DNA of 64,000 nt from Apodemus sylvaticus (lineage: Eukaryota; Chordata; Mammalia; Rodentia; Muridae): NCBI RefSeq assembly GCF_947179515.1, contig NC_067477.1, forward strand, positions 71,800,801-71,864,800. The letters are read 5' to 3'. Position numbers and translations under genes: made by a program. Shown one piece after another: positions 8,826-20,108 of this stretch. Below the pieces are notes generated by a model that saw only the letters and a list, made by a program, of their open reading frames with translations, was not told where the DNA came from and ran no database searches. The first letter of the stretch is position 1, and each line of letters starts with the position of its first letter.

Positions 8826-11800
8826 TTACTTTTAAGAGCCTTAGGATACTGAGAACCAAGAAGGCTTCTTCCTTGCCATGACAGTCAGAAGAAACATAAA
8901 GCATTTCCAGTGTTTCCAGGTATAAACCTGATTAGATCTTAGAGAAGCTATCGTGAGACACTTCAAGATTTCTTCTTGTAAAAGGTATGTGGGAGTAAGG
9001 TGGGCAGACAGGAAAGCTAATCAAGAGTTCTTTAAACTCTAGGACTTTATTGTGCTTCCAAACTCAACAAAGAGGAGCAGGAAAGATTACTGACAAGGAA
9101 AGGAAATTACATGGAATGATATTTCAAAATGCTACACAGTATAGCCGCGAGCTAATAGTATGGTATCTTATACATCCATTTAGTATTTGACCAATGGTTG
9201 TGACAAAATGGAAACTTATCTGGCATCTTAACATTTGAACTATTTACAGAAAATCTGAACATGCTATCCTTGTAACCTTTAGAGAGAGGGACTTAGTGTG
9301 GGTCTGGGAACTGCAACTTTCAAAGTGTTCAGGGGTGTGTGTTTAGGTCACTACAGACTCTTAGTTGGTCTTCAGAGCTGGGACTTGACGTCTGATACTA
9401 TCCCAGGCTGATGAGATGTTTTATTGGCCATCTACAATGCAGAGAGTATAGTTTGAGTGTGTATGATAGCTCATTGATTCTTTGTGGCCAGGTTTGTGTG
9501 AGCTCTCAGTTTAACCCAACTACTTGTGTGCTAACTTTGCCAAGATTTTGCTTTGACATTTACATCCTGCAAATTGCATGCAAAGTGTAAACAGAAATTT
9601 TCCTGCTTGAGATGTTAATGTATATCATACTCAGTTTTCAAAGCACATTTCTCAGTTCCTTCTTTGCATGTCACGTCCCATAGATATTAGGAGAACCAAT
9701 CCTACCAAACAGAGTTGACAGTAGGGCTGGCTTACAAGAGAATGCTATTCAGTGACTTCTCCATCTGCAGACACAGAGAAAGTAAAGTTAATTTCATGGA
9801 AATTACCAATAAGAATGAGGTAGAAGGAGTTGGAAATCATCTGTTTTCCTACCCTCAGCTCCAGATGGGAAAACAGACGTCATCTCCCAGAGCCCTGCAA
9901 ATACAAGAGATTGCAACTGAGGTTTTTTGCCGAGGAGCAGGCCAGTGCTTTCTTCTAAGGTGTAGCATCCCTTGGAAAACCACTAAAAAGTATTTCATTT
10001 CTTACTCATCATTTCTGTATCTTACTTTACCCCCTCTTTCTTGGAGGAAGAGAAACTCCATCATGATCCAAAGGCCACATAATTGGGCTGGGATTCCCAT
10101 CCAGGTCAGTTGGTTCCAAAGCCCATGAAATTGTAATAAACAGTAGAAGCATATGAAAAAATATTCAATTAAAAAAACCATTCAAATAGTCTCCTTAATT
10201 TCAGTCATTAGTTGTTCCAGCAGGTTGAGATGGGGAAGACTAAAAATAATTCTAAAACTTTTTTTCAATGTTCTTTTAGACCACTGAAGTTTATACAGGG
10301 TAGATGAGTCATGGACCGTGTTGGCAGGTTTTAGTCACTGCTGCAAAGGGGGAAAAGACTTTCCAAATTTAGTGGGATAATTTTTATAGGAACAGAATGT
10401 ATGTTTGTATTTTTCCTGTTTACCAATGTTTTAAAACTCATGTATCTATGAGGTAATTCTCAAAGTAGTTCTAAGAAGATAATGCTCATAACATCCTCTC
10501 AAAGGTGATCCTGTCTTCTCAGTTTCTGCTGGATACAAAGAATTCCTTTCTATTATGTGAAGTATCTTAGGTATGTATGACTATGACCTTCTCAATGATG
10601 TCTAATTCTAATTTGTCTGTCTATGTGACCTTAGAAAGTTATTTCCTTCTCACCTAGACTTATGGTTGCTTGTGAAACCTATGCACTCCCTAGCAGATCT
10701 GGAAGTTTCCAGGGGAAGTCTTGTCTATTTATGCACCAGTATTGACACCTTTGTTCTTTATACTCTTTGTTTTGAATATTGTTCTCTTTCTCTTCAAACT
10801 GCTACCCCTTCTGTTGGTGTTTTCTTTCTACCCAGGGCTCCCATGCCCCCGCATCAAGGCTTCTTTCTGAATAGCCTATTTACTTTGAGTCTTCATGAGG
10901 CCACAATGAACCAGAACTCTTGAGAGAAATAAGATAGCAGTATGTTTCTTCTTAGGGAAAGGGGATGTTCACTGTGATGCTATTTGACTTTCTGAGAGAG
11001 ACGTTGAAAGTATGATCTACCTCTGAGCTAGTGTCACACATAGGGACTTCTTCTGGAGCCACGAGAATGGGTGAGTTGCAGTAAGCTTGTTCAGTGACCA
11101 GTACTCCTAGAAAGCTTTCCCGTTACTTCAGTACTCATTCAGCTACTTTCATTCTACAATGATGTCTTTTCCTTCAGTGAGTTCAAATAGTAGCTCTGTT
11201 GGACTATTTCACAAGTTTTCTAAATATGTTTGCATCTTAGCATTCAAGAGTACTAAGTTATTGTCCATAAAATGTTGTCATAGGATAGGCTATGTGGCTG
11301 GCTCCTTCAGAGCTGTGTAGCAATTTCTCAGAACTTGTGCAGTTTACAAACCTAGGTAACTGCAACTCAACATTATATAACCATACTCAGAGGTTCCTGA
11401 AGCTCCTACTGTGAGAGTAGATGTCATGAATCTCTGTTACATATGTAAACAAACATGTATTGCCATTATACTAAATAATAACTTCTGATAATACGTATTG
11501 ACTTTATTAAGAAACATAGATACTTATTTTCTGGTTGAAGGAGAGTCTTAGTTGTATGTGGTTTAGGTGAGTCTTGTCATATGCACCCTGTGATGAATGA
11601 ATAGAAAGACATTTCTATGCCCTTTAGCAACCTTATAGTCTATTTGAATAAAATTAGTCATGAACCTATGTGGCTAACCCAATGGATGGACTAGAAAAGA
11701 TAATCTCTACAAAAATAACATTGGAATTCTGTCTTAACATCCTAAGACAGAGAGTATTTAAGGTCAATGACCAGAATACAGTAAAAACATAATAAGAAAT

Positions 11801-12619
11801 CAAGGTACAAGAGTTTCCTCCACATTTTGCTCATAAATATGTAGACCTAGAAACAAATATCAAGATTAGTTATGGAGTCCCTGCTTTGAAGAACCAAAGA
11901 GTTGTTGCAGCTTTTAAAAAATCAGACCAAAAAAGCAAATAGGAAACTTTTAAATTAAATTCCAGCATTTTCAGACAAGTGCTGCCTGGGAGATCACGCG
12001 AAGCATCCAAAGCCTGAATTGAATGTATGTTGGCAAGAGCATCTTCACATCTCTCTAAATAACTAGCTAATACAGTCAGGAGTTTACACTTCATTGAGGC
12101 CTGGCACTTATTTGCAACATGTTCCAGTCAATTGTCAACTAAAGAGAATGCAGAGTTTCAATCCTTTAGGGGAAGAACGGGTGATTTTTTTTTTCTTTTT
12201 CCCAGAGCATGTTGCATTGCAGAGATGGAATTCTCTAAGGCCTGCCAAGACTGCTGTCAGGTGTAATCTAAGCCATCAACATTTTTAGGAGAAAGCAGAA
12301 TGAACATGAAAACAGAGATGAAGGAGAGAGAGGAACACACACCTTTGAAGTTGTAACTGAGCATCTCGTCTGCTCCATTGAATAAATTCTGTAGAAAGTA
12401 AAATGGATCATATGGGATATCCTACATCATTTTCTGTGCCACCAAGCAGATTAGATTATGTTGTCTATTAAGGGGTTCAATGACATGCTGAAACTGTGAG
12501 AATACAGAAGAGCAAATAAGAAACATGATCAGCAGCAAAAAATCTGTGGGCTTCCAAAAGGGGAGAACGAATAGAGACCAGCATGCCATGAGCAACTGAG
12601 CTTACTGTACAACATGTTA
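8826..12619. other. Long unique non-coding block
   Basis: Nearly 3.8 kb without a recognisable interspersed repeat, which is unusual for this window. The longest frame, 137 codons at 9715-10128, has low-complexity-free but unrecognised sequence, no domain and no repeat match. It is most likely a chance frame. No exon boundaries could be supported. Confidence 0.45.
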
Positions 12620-12690
12620 AATCCTTCGGTGACTCATGAGGTAAATGTTGTCTCTAATTTATAGGTGAAGAGATTGAGGATATTGTATTG
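12620..12690 (-). mobile_element. MIR-like SINE relic, antisense
   Basis: 'actcatgaggtaaatgttg' followed by 'taatttataggtgaagagat' and 'tgagg' resembles the antisense MIR core (aggtaggta...cattttacagatgaggaaactgagg). It is short and diverged. Confidence 0.4.
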
Positions 12691-13073
12691 GATTAGGGTC
12701 CCATAAGGACTGACATTAGAAAAATCAGGTAGCAGTGTCCAATTTCAGAAGGAAGTCTTTAAGGCAATGTTCCAAAGGGATAGACTTTGTCTAGGTGCTG
12801 GAAGGCTAAGGGGTATGCAACACAGGGGAGTCCATTTAATGTGGAAGAAGTGGTGAGGGCGTGGGGCTGCCCAGAGCAGGAACTGAATTTGTCTTTTTAC
12901 TTGGGGCCAATAGCTACTTCATAAAGCGAAAGACTGGCAAAAGTGTGGGGATCATTAGAAAGTATCACATGTAAATCCATATTTTAGCACAAATGTGTGA
13001 GCACATATTTATTTCCCAAACTCTTATTGAAGTGTCAAACACTTTCTTACTTTATTCCCCTTCCTGGTGTGGT
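12691..13073. other. Unique non-coding DNA
   Basis: No gene or repeat is recognised. Confidence 0.4.
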
Positions 13074-13219
13074 ATTTGTTTGTTGGTTGGTTTAGGATCA
13101 GGTCTTGTTTTGGATGGTCTGGAACCTGACAGGTAGTCAAGGCTTATCTTGAATTCAGAAATTCTCCTGTCTCTGCCTTCCAGTGCTGGGACTAAAGGTG
13201 TGTGACACCATCCCTGGGC
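13074..13219 (-). mobile_element. B1 SINE, antisense, diverged
   Basis: A T/G-rich antisense tail (gtttgttggttggttta) is followed by 'ctcctgtctctgccttccag', 'tgctgggactaaaggtgtgt' and 'gacaccatccctgggc', the antisense B1 body and 5' end. It is an old copy with many substitutions. Confidence 0.8.
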
Positions 13220-15110
13220 AAAGCAATTTCCTGAAGTGTGAGCCATAAGCTGGCATTTATGAGTCAATGAAACACTTATATCATTTACACTGGTGCACAC
13301 ATGGTGGCTTGGATTGTTTGAAGTGGGGGCAAAACCAAGAGATGAAAGGAGAGGGATGAGGTGGGGCAAGATCAAGAGACCTGGGAGATTTCTCCTCAGT
13401 TTGTTCCAGCCTTCCTTCTCATTCAGACTTGGCCATCACCTCTTAGAGACATTTTGAAATGGAGCATATAACTTAGTTTTTACGTAATCAATTTCCTTTC
13501 TGTACTCATGGTTTTTAAAATCAATTTTTATATTTAATTAAATCGCATAATTGTCAGAACATATCAAACTGGCATAAATAAGCTCGAGCAAGGTTGATAT
13601 ATAACTATATACAACTAATTGGTATGAGGAAAAAAAACCCACACACAATGTGACTTGTTAGTCCAGTGTGTTTAATGAGCCAGGACTACAGAGGCCATGT
13701 TTTACAGAAGGAATGGAGATCAATGATCTGAAGAATACATTCAATAGAAACATGTTAAGGGAATTTCTGTTTCCATGGGGGTGTGGGGACAGACGTTCCA
13801 TTTGGGTCAGATCTCACAAGGCCTGGAATGGCAAGCTAGGTAGTTTATGACCAGCCATCTTGCCATTCCAACAGTGCTGAGATAATTTGGTTTACAGCTG
13901 GGAATGTGGAGGATACATCTTAGTGCTGAGAGAGAACTGGCAGAGAACACGGAAGAAGTAAGGTCACATCAGGCATTGCCGCTGAAGAGCAGATGGGTAT
14001 GGGAGATGTCTTGAACACAGGATGAGGATATCCGATGTGCATGTGACAGTTGATGCTGTCTCTTAAACAGGGAACAAGGAGGGATTTGCCAGTTGGGCTT
14101 AACGTGTAGGCAACTCTAGGAAGTTTGCACACCCTTCTCTCTTCTTTGAAGTCTTTGCTTATGTGATTCACAAGCAAGCAGGTAGTTATACTGGCTTTTC
14201 CAGCAATGGTTTCTATAGAGCTAATCTGCTGGATTCGGCCAGACAGGTACCATTTCCTGTCCCTTCAGGTATGTGGGTTACATCATTGTTCCCAAGACTT
14301 GCTTTTGTTGTTGTATTGTTTGCATATTAGCATGCTGAAGTCAGTAGCCAGTGTATAATAATGCCTTTTGATGGCATGGCAAACAGTATCAACTGCATGT
14401 TTTCCTTCCTGGTGACAAAACAGAATGCTCACAATCAACAGTGGTCTCTGTTCTCTTCCAGACCACAATCCCAGGGGCAATCCTCACCTACCTCTTCTCC
14501 TTGTGCAGGTCTCTGTGAAGCACTTGATTATTGTTAACTCTACTTAGACTCAAGGTAGGATATGTAACTCATCAAGACTTCAGCTTTCTGGGAAAGAAAT
14601 GTCACCGGTGACTATGCCTGCTGCTCTCTGCCTCTCACTGTCTTCCCAGCCTCTCCTCTGCTGCCCATTCTTGGACCTTCCTCAGGCAGGCTTGGGGTGC
14701 ACTTTTCTTTTGCACAATTGACTAGCAAGCCCCTCAAACTCGAGAATAAAAACATATTATATGAAAACTTAGACACCAAAATATTCTGAGTTCACATAGG
14801 CTTCCAAAATTTCTTAAGGAGACTCTAGGAAATTGACGCAGATACAATAACATAAGACAGAGTTATAAATTTAGGTTTTTTTGTCTTAAATTCTTATTTT
14901 TTACCTATTTTAGTTATTAGGGGAAATGAAAGGAGGATACTATAAAAAATAATTTGATAAGATTTATAAGGTAGAGAAGTACTTGTATAAGGTTGACTAT
15001 TTCCAAAATGTATCAACCAGCTTAACTGAAGATGGCCAGGGCAGTCATGTGTACAGATGTAGACAGGCACAAATTGCTTTTAAGAAAAGTAAACTGTGTA
15101 GCTCAGTGAT
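13220..15110. other. Unique non-coding DNA
   Basis: About 1.9 kb with no recognised gene, repeat or RNA. Short frames on both strands lack domains. Confidence 0.45.
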
Positions 15111-15222
15111 TCTCAATCTCTCCCCCCCTCTCTGTCTCTCCCTCCTTCCCTCCCTCCCTCCTTTCCTTCTTCTCTCCTCCTGTTTACATCTCCCCTTCTT
15201 CCCTCCTCCCCTCCCTCCCTTT

Positions 15223-15223
<1 letters not shown>
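15111..15223 (+). repeat. Polypyrimidine (CT)-rich tract
   Basis: About 110 bases almost wholly of C and T (tctctcc, ctccctcc, ttccttc motifs), broken by one 'tgtttaca' near 15181. Long homopyrimidine tracts can form intramolecular triplexes. It directly abuts the alternating tract at 15224. Confidence 0.9.
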
Positions 15224-15258
<35 letters not shown>

Positions 15259-15274
15259 ACGCGCGCATGCGCAC
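15224..15274. repeat. 51-base perfect alternating purine-pyrimidine tract (Z-DNA-prone)
   Basis: (GT)n at 15225-15257 runs without a break into cacgcgcgcatgcgcac at 15258-15274. Every step from 15224 to 15274 alternates purine and pyrimidine, including a GC-rich end with several CpG. This is a strong Z-DNA candidate on sequence grounds. Confidence 0.85.
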
Positions 15275-15550
15275 TCACATGTGCAGTTGCATGTGGAGGC
15301 CACAGGTTGCTATGAGGTGTCATGCTCTGTTGGTCTTCATCTTGTTGTTTGGAGACGGAGTGTCTCTGAACCAGGAGCTCAGGGGTTCAGCTGCACTGGC
15401 TGTCTGGTTAGTTCCAGGGGCGGTCTTTACCGGTCTAGCACTAGGGACAGGCTGCTGGGTCTGTCTTTTAAGCGAGGGTGGAGATATCAGCTCAGCCCCT
15501 GTGCTTGCTCTGTGGGCACTTTGCCTTCTAAGCCCTCTCATCCGCTCAAG
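15275..15550 (-). mobile_element. B4-like composite SINE, antisense
   Basis: The plus strand shows the reverse of a roughly 290-base rodent composite SINE: CA/GT tail, 'tgtggaggccacaggttg', 'ggagacggagtgtctctgaa', 'ccaggagctcaggggttcag', 'ctggctgtctggttag', and a decayed tRNA-like head near 15510-15550. The adjacent (GT)n is its expanded tail. It is GC-richer than its surroundings and strongly diverged. Confidence 0.65.
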
Positions 15551-17000
15551 CTCAGGGGTGTTCTACGGAACACAGAAAATATGAGTAACTACCAACTTAA
15601 GATTTCTAACCAAAATATAGAAATGAAGTTTTGCATAGAGGCATTCATGTTTAATGAAGATTAGTTTTGAACTGTTATGTTGAGGCAAATTATTAACAGA
15701 TATGTGGAAAATATGAGTTTTAAATGTAAGTTGTTTATATTGTTTTCTGGAATGGAAGGTGTCAGGTCAGTATCCATCTACATGATGTATCTGGGTGGAA
15801 ATGAAGTGTGGAGTCTGAGGATAGAGCAGCATCCAGGGTGTGTAGCTAGCTCTTTCTACCTGTTTCCTGAACACGACTTAAACCATGCTAGAAAACTAAA
15901 GCACACTGACAAAGTGCAGACTTCTTATGCAAAACTCTGCCCTTGTGGGGTAAATGTCAGAAACCATGCTACCGTATTAGGAAAAGGATAGCAAAACATA
16001 TCCATAAAGGAAAACTAGTAGGTGTCTCTTGAGCCCAGCATGATACTGAGTTAAAGACACAAGGGGTTGTTTTTTATTATTTTATCCCAAGAGCTCAACT
16101 TTACATGGACTTTTCTGGTTTATTAAGGACTGAATAATGCTAGGAAGTCACACAGTGTTAAATGTTGATTATTGCTGTGAAGATAGGTTTTATCAGTAAA
16201 TAATTAATAATAGTTTGATATGTCTCAAACTTTGCTACATTATACAGAATTTCAAATTATATAGAATTTTAAAAAACAGCCTGACTTCTAATCGTACATA
16301 TTTTCATTTGACATGTTGTTGATCCCAGCCCAGTTTTTCCAAACACTCGAATTTTCTGCATCACCAGTGAAAATAAGAATCACACACCTTTTCTTTTATT
16401 GCCAAGAGAACCCCTCTTCCCACTGCATACCCAGGGAAACCTCTGCTGCAGGGCCACATGCTCTGTGTAGCTCTAGAAAGCTTGGATGGAGATCGCTTAA
16501 AGGGGTCACAGGGCATGGGCAGAAAGGGAGAATATTCTAATAATGGAATATGGGGGGGAAGGTATGCTAAAGGGTCTAACACATAATGAAGAAATAGAGC
16601 TATTTCCTCTTTCCACCCAAGTTTGGCCTTCAATGAGGTCTCTTTAATTTGTTTAAATTAGGTTTTATTAAATATACATTCATATCCAAATGCCAGTTGG
16701 AAATATATTAAAAGGTAAATTTTGATGATTCAGTCTTCTGAATTTCTTCAGCTGTGAGTAATAATCAGAGGTCTATTTTCTGAAAGGGAAAAACACTTCA
16801 GATTGCTGATCATGGCAATCACCGTTCTAGGTGGAGACGTATTATAGCTTTGTTGTCTTTAATTTCAGTGTTTCTCTGAAGTAAAACTTGTTGTAATACT
16901 GCCCCTCATAATGGCCTCTGGCTGCCTCTGTGCTAAGGGGGTGAGACAGTAATTTCAAGATGTATTTCCTACCCGACTCTGCTTTTGTGAGTCTATCGAT
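15551..17000. other. Unique non-coding DNA
   Basis: No gene or repeat is recognised across 1.45 kb. Confidence 0.45.
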
Positions 17001-17440
17001 CTTAACATTATCTGAACTCTTTCCCCCTGGTTTTGGGATATCAGATGAGCAGGAGTTATTTTACTATCTCCCGAAGAACAACATCGATGAACTATTTTCG
17101 TCCAGTACACCGTAAATTGTTTTGTCCGCAGTAGATTTCCACCCTGAGAAGGCAGACTCTGATTACTGGTTATTAGGTCTCTTTTTTTTTTCCCTTGCCA
17201 TATGTCTGAATGGAAACGTGGCAGATTTTCCTTTGGGTTTCAACAACGTGTTTTCTTCAACGGCAATGAAACCAGTTGCCGGAAATGCCGTAATAGCAGT
17301 GGCGGCGGCAGACTGCTGCTTGATAAAACAGAGAAGTGGGCGTTTTGCAATCAGGGCCACCTCTGGGTAAAGGGATGATACTTCAAAACCAAAGATGACA
17401 TTTGATGTTTGTTAGCCCAGTTCTAGCCGACGAAGAAGAG
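17001..17440. promoter_or_regulatory. CpG-enriched unique block, candidate conserved regulatory element
   Basis: No repeat family is seen, yet about 15 CpG fall within about 430 bases (for example in cccgaag, atcgatg, ttcgtcc, accgtaa, aacgtgg, gccgga, ggcggcgg, gggcgtt, agccgacgaag). Neighbouring DNA has a CpG only every few hundred bases. Retained CpGs in unique, non-coding DNA are typical of constrained or unmethylated enhancer sequence. Frames on both strands cross it but show no domain. The call is from composition only. Confidence 0.4.
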
Positions 17441-17996
17441 CAGTGTTCTGGTCTATGCAGTCTCTGCAGGCTCATTTATTTTCATGACTACCAAAATCAC
17501 CCCAGAATAAAACAAATTAACATCAGCATAACACTCCCATTGGATGATGTTTGTGTGGGAGGAAAATGTCTCCTTTTTTCCAGTTCAGTAACATTCCTAA
17601 CCATTTGTGGTGATATTTAATGGGATTGGTTCTTAGCCCAGAAACGCATAAAAATGCAGTAGCCACAATCTGTGTCGATACTCTCCTCTTTGCCCATTCT
17701 GTTGCAGACACAGATGTATTCTAAAGAGATGGCCTTGCTGGGAGCACAAATCATTACATTCCCCAAGGCTCCAGAGTGGATGGTTTTGATTGCGCATGTT
17801 GTAATTGTCTTAGTCCATGGTTCCAAAGCCAAATGTGTTTATCTAAAATTAACAAGGGACTTTTTGATAAAACGATACTTAAAACCAAAGATTTTGAGTC
17901 GTGCTTACCAAGCTAACAGACTAAATAAAATGCCACTTATTAGACTAGATGTACAAAATTATGAATAAGGGATATTTTACCTCAGTATATTAGATC

Positions 17997-17998
<2 letters not shown>
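17441..17998. other. Unique non-coding DNA
   Basis: No repeat is recognised. The block continues the low-repeat character of the preceding CpG-enriched region. Confidence 0.4.

Positions 17999-18034
<36 letters not shown>
17999..18034. repeat. (CA)n microsatellite
   Basis: An uninterrupted run of 18 AC units. Confidence 0.95.
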
Positions 18035-18036
<2 letters not shown>

Positions 18037-18052
18037 TTCTTTAAACAATGTA

Positions 18053-18345
18053 TGTGGTTTTTATTGTGACAACACATGCATACCACATTTACAGTTAGTT
18101 GCTTTAAGTCTTCAGTTTGTAACATCAAATATTAATATATCCACATCATGCACCCTTCATTACTGCAGATCTTTACACTCATTTCAACTTCCCAGAATAA
18201 AACCTTAATAAATAATTAACTTTCTATTACTACATCCTATAATCATAGTTTTACTTTGTGAATTTGACTACTTTCAGTACCTCATGTAAGGAGATTCATA
18301 CCAATTTGTCTTTTTTGTCCTATTTATCATTTTTTAAGCAACCAG
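18053..18345 (-). mobile_element. Ancient mammalian L1 (L1M/L1ME) 3' region, antisense
   Basis: The plus strand follows the antisense consensus of old mammalian L1 3' sequence: 'ttattgtgacaacacatgca', 'taccacatttacagttag', 'cttcccagaataaaacc', then the well-kept 'gtgaatttgactactttcag' and 'tacctcatgtaaggagatt' with 'tttgtc' after it. It carries no open frame. Confidence 0.75.
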
Positions 18346-18559
18346 CTTCATTAGACCCTGTCTTTATCACAAGTTAGAGCAGAAAATGATTAAAAATGTC
18401 CACCTACTTTCATGGAGAAGTGAGCTGCTAAATAGAAAGTTTGGATTATTCTGCTGCTTTCTAGTTCAAAATGCACTTTTTTCCAGTTAGATGTAAATCA
18501 CTAACTGTAACTATGTAACATTTTGCATAAGAATAGCAATGAAGTCCTTACAGGCTCAG
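18346..18559. other. Unique non-coding DNA
   Basis: No gene or repeat is recognised. Confidence 0.35.
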
Positions 18560-18932
18560 ATGGTTGGATGCTTAGTCACCAGGGAGTGGAGCTCTTTGAA
18601 AAGATTAGAAGGATTAGGAGGGGTGATGCTCTCAGGGAGGAAGTGTGTCACTGAGGGTGGGCTTTGAGGTTTCAAAGGGATGCCAGGACTGGCCCATATC
18701 TGCCTCTCCCTCTCCCTCTCCCTCTCTCCATTCTCTCTCTCTCATATACATATATACACACACACCAGAGAATAGCTCTCAGCTATTCTACCAGTGTCTG
18801 CCAGCATGTTGCCATGTTACATGGTGAAAATGGACTAAACCTCTGAAACTGTAAGCCAGCCCCCAGTTAAATGCATTATATCATAAGATTTGCCTTAGTC
18901 ATGTCTCTTCACAGTACTATAACACTAGACAA
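18560..18932 (+). mobile_element. Rodent medium-reiteration repeat with internal (TCTCCC)n
   Basis: Recognised modules in order are: 'agggagtggagctctttgaa', 'aggaagtgtgtcactgaggg', 'tgggctttgaggtttcaaag', an internal microsatellite, 'gtctgccagcatgttgccat', 'aatggactaaacctctgaaa', 'ctgtaagccagcccccagtt' and 'gccttagtcatgtctcttca'. This is a very common murid repeat of about 0.4 kb. I do not assign its RepeatMasker name. Confidence 0.8.
18703..18766. repeat. (TCTCCC)n / (TC)n / (TA)n / (CA)n compound microsatellite
   Basis: Hexanucleotide tctccc units pass into tctc, atatac and cacaca. The array lies inside the murid repeat at 18560-18932. Confidence 0.9.
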
Positions 18933-19149
18933 CCTATATTAATTTTAATGGCATTAGGGTTCAGGAAATCTTTAACATCTTTCATCCATATTTTCCTACT
19001 GACTCTAGTTTAGCTGCTGCTAAATGAATCACCAATAATGTAGCCAAGGACGCATCAAACATATAAAGTCTTTAAAGGATGATCTTTGAGTCTGCCACGC
19101 ATTTATCAATCCGTATTCTTATACGTCCACTAGACGTTAAAGAACTTGG
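18933..19149. other. Unique non-coding DNA
   Basis: No gene or repeat is recognised. Confidence 0.35.
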
Positions 19150-19264
19150 TGCTAGGGCATGGTGGTGCGCATCTGTGTGTGAGCATTGTGGAGGCAGACA
19201 GGAAGGATGATCTCAAGTTTGAAGCCTGATCTACATAGTGAGCCCTTGTTCAAAATAAAAAAAT
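19150..19264 (+). mobile_element. B1-related SINE, sense
   Basis: 'gctagggcatggtggtgcgc' corresponds to the B1 5' end with its A box. 'gaggcagacaggaaggatga', 'tctcaagtttgaagcctgat' and 'ctacatagtgagcccttgtt' follow, then an A-rich tail. It is diverged but in the correct order. Confidence 0.8.
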
Positions 19265-19940
19265 CAACCGATCATTTTATCAATCAATAAACAAAAAACA
19301 AAGCACAAGAAATCAATCACCACAACACCTTCTGAGAAGAGGGTAGTAATCTAACTGGAAATCTGAATTCAGTAGTGTTGTAATGGTGCCATAGAATTTT
19401 GTCTCTTACATCTACATTTCTTGGCAGATTAGAAGCATCTACCAGGATACAGTTTTTTCCCCTGTTGTTTAAATCTACTTTGTGTTCTCAAGTTTTCTTT
19501 GATCAGGAGCCATATCTGTGTTTGTTGTATCAAAGGTTTTGTGTTTAAGGTGTCTCTCAATTTTATACAAGGATGGGTCAGTGGGATATTTGATCAGCCA
19601 ACAGGGAACAGCCAGGAGGTTGGCAGACAGGTTAAGTAGTGATTGAAGAGATGTTTCTGATAAGAATTTAAGTGCGAACTTCATTCTCAGTCTTCCATAG
19701 CATAGAATCCCATTTCTCACTTATCTGACAGCCAGACTCCTTCCACAGCATCTCTAAATACTGAGTATTGGGGCATCCTTTGTAGCAAGCCATGGGAACT
19801 GGTGTTACTGCAAGGAAAGAAGGCATCTCTATTAAGTTGTTAGGTTAGAGATTTATTATAGTTAATTTGGCAAGGTAGAGTTTTTAAGCCCCAAGACATG
19901 AGAGATTAAGTTCACATGTGTCTTTATTTGGAACACAGTT
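19265..19940. other. Unique non-coding DNA
   Basis: It begins with A/T-rich 'caatcaat' repeats, probably spillover of the B1 tail. Nothing else is recognised. Confidence 0.4.
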
Positions 19941-20108
19941 TTGTTTCGTTTATTTTTGTTGTGGTTTTCTTTTTCTGAGACAGGATTCCATGTAGTCCAT
20001 GCCAGCCTCAAACTCACCACCTAGACAAAGATGACCTTGAAGTTCTGATTCTCCTGCCTCTACTTCCCAAGTGCTGAGATCACAGACATGTGCCATCAAG
20101 CTCAGCCC
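19941..20108 (-). mobile_element. B1 SINE, antisense
   Basis: A T-rich antisense tail, then 'ttctgagacaggattccatg', 'gccagcctcaaactcacc', 'ctcctgcctctacttcccaa' and 'gtgctgagatcacagacatg', ending 'aagctcagccc'. A short extra segment near 20025 ('gacaaagatgaccttgaa') is a B1 variant feature. Confidence 0.88.

Noticed and set aside
9715..10128. 137-codon plus-strand open frame in unique DNA
   Set aside because: No recognisable domain, no repeated composition, no paralogue known to me, and no splice or promoter context; frames of this length occur by chance in 64 kb.
15225..15664. Overlapping plus-strand frames of 119 and 145 codons starting in Cys-Val repeats
   Set aside because: They start inside the (GT)n microsatellite and read through an antisense B4-like SINE.
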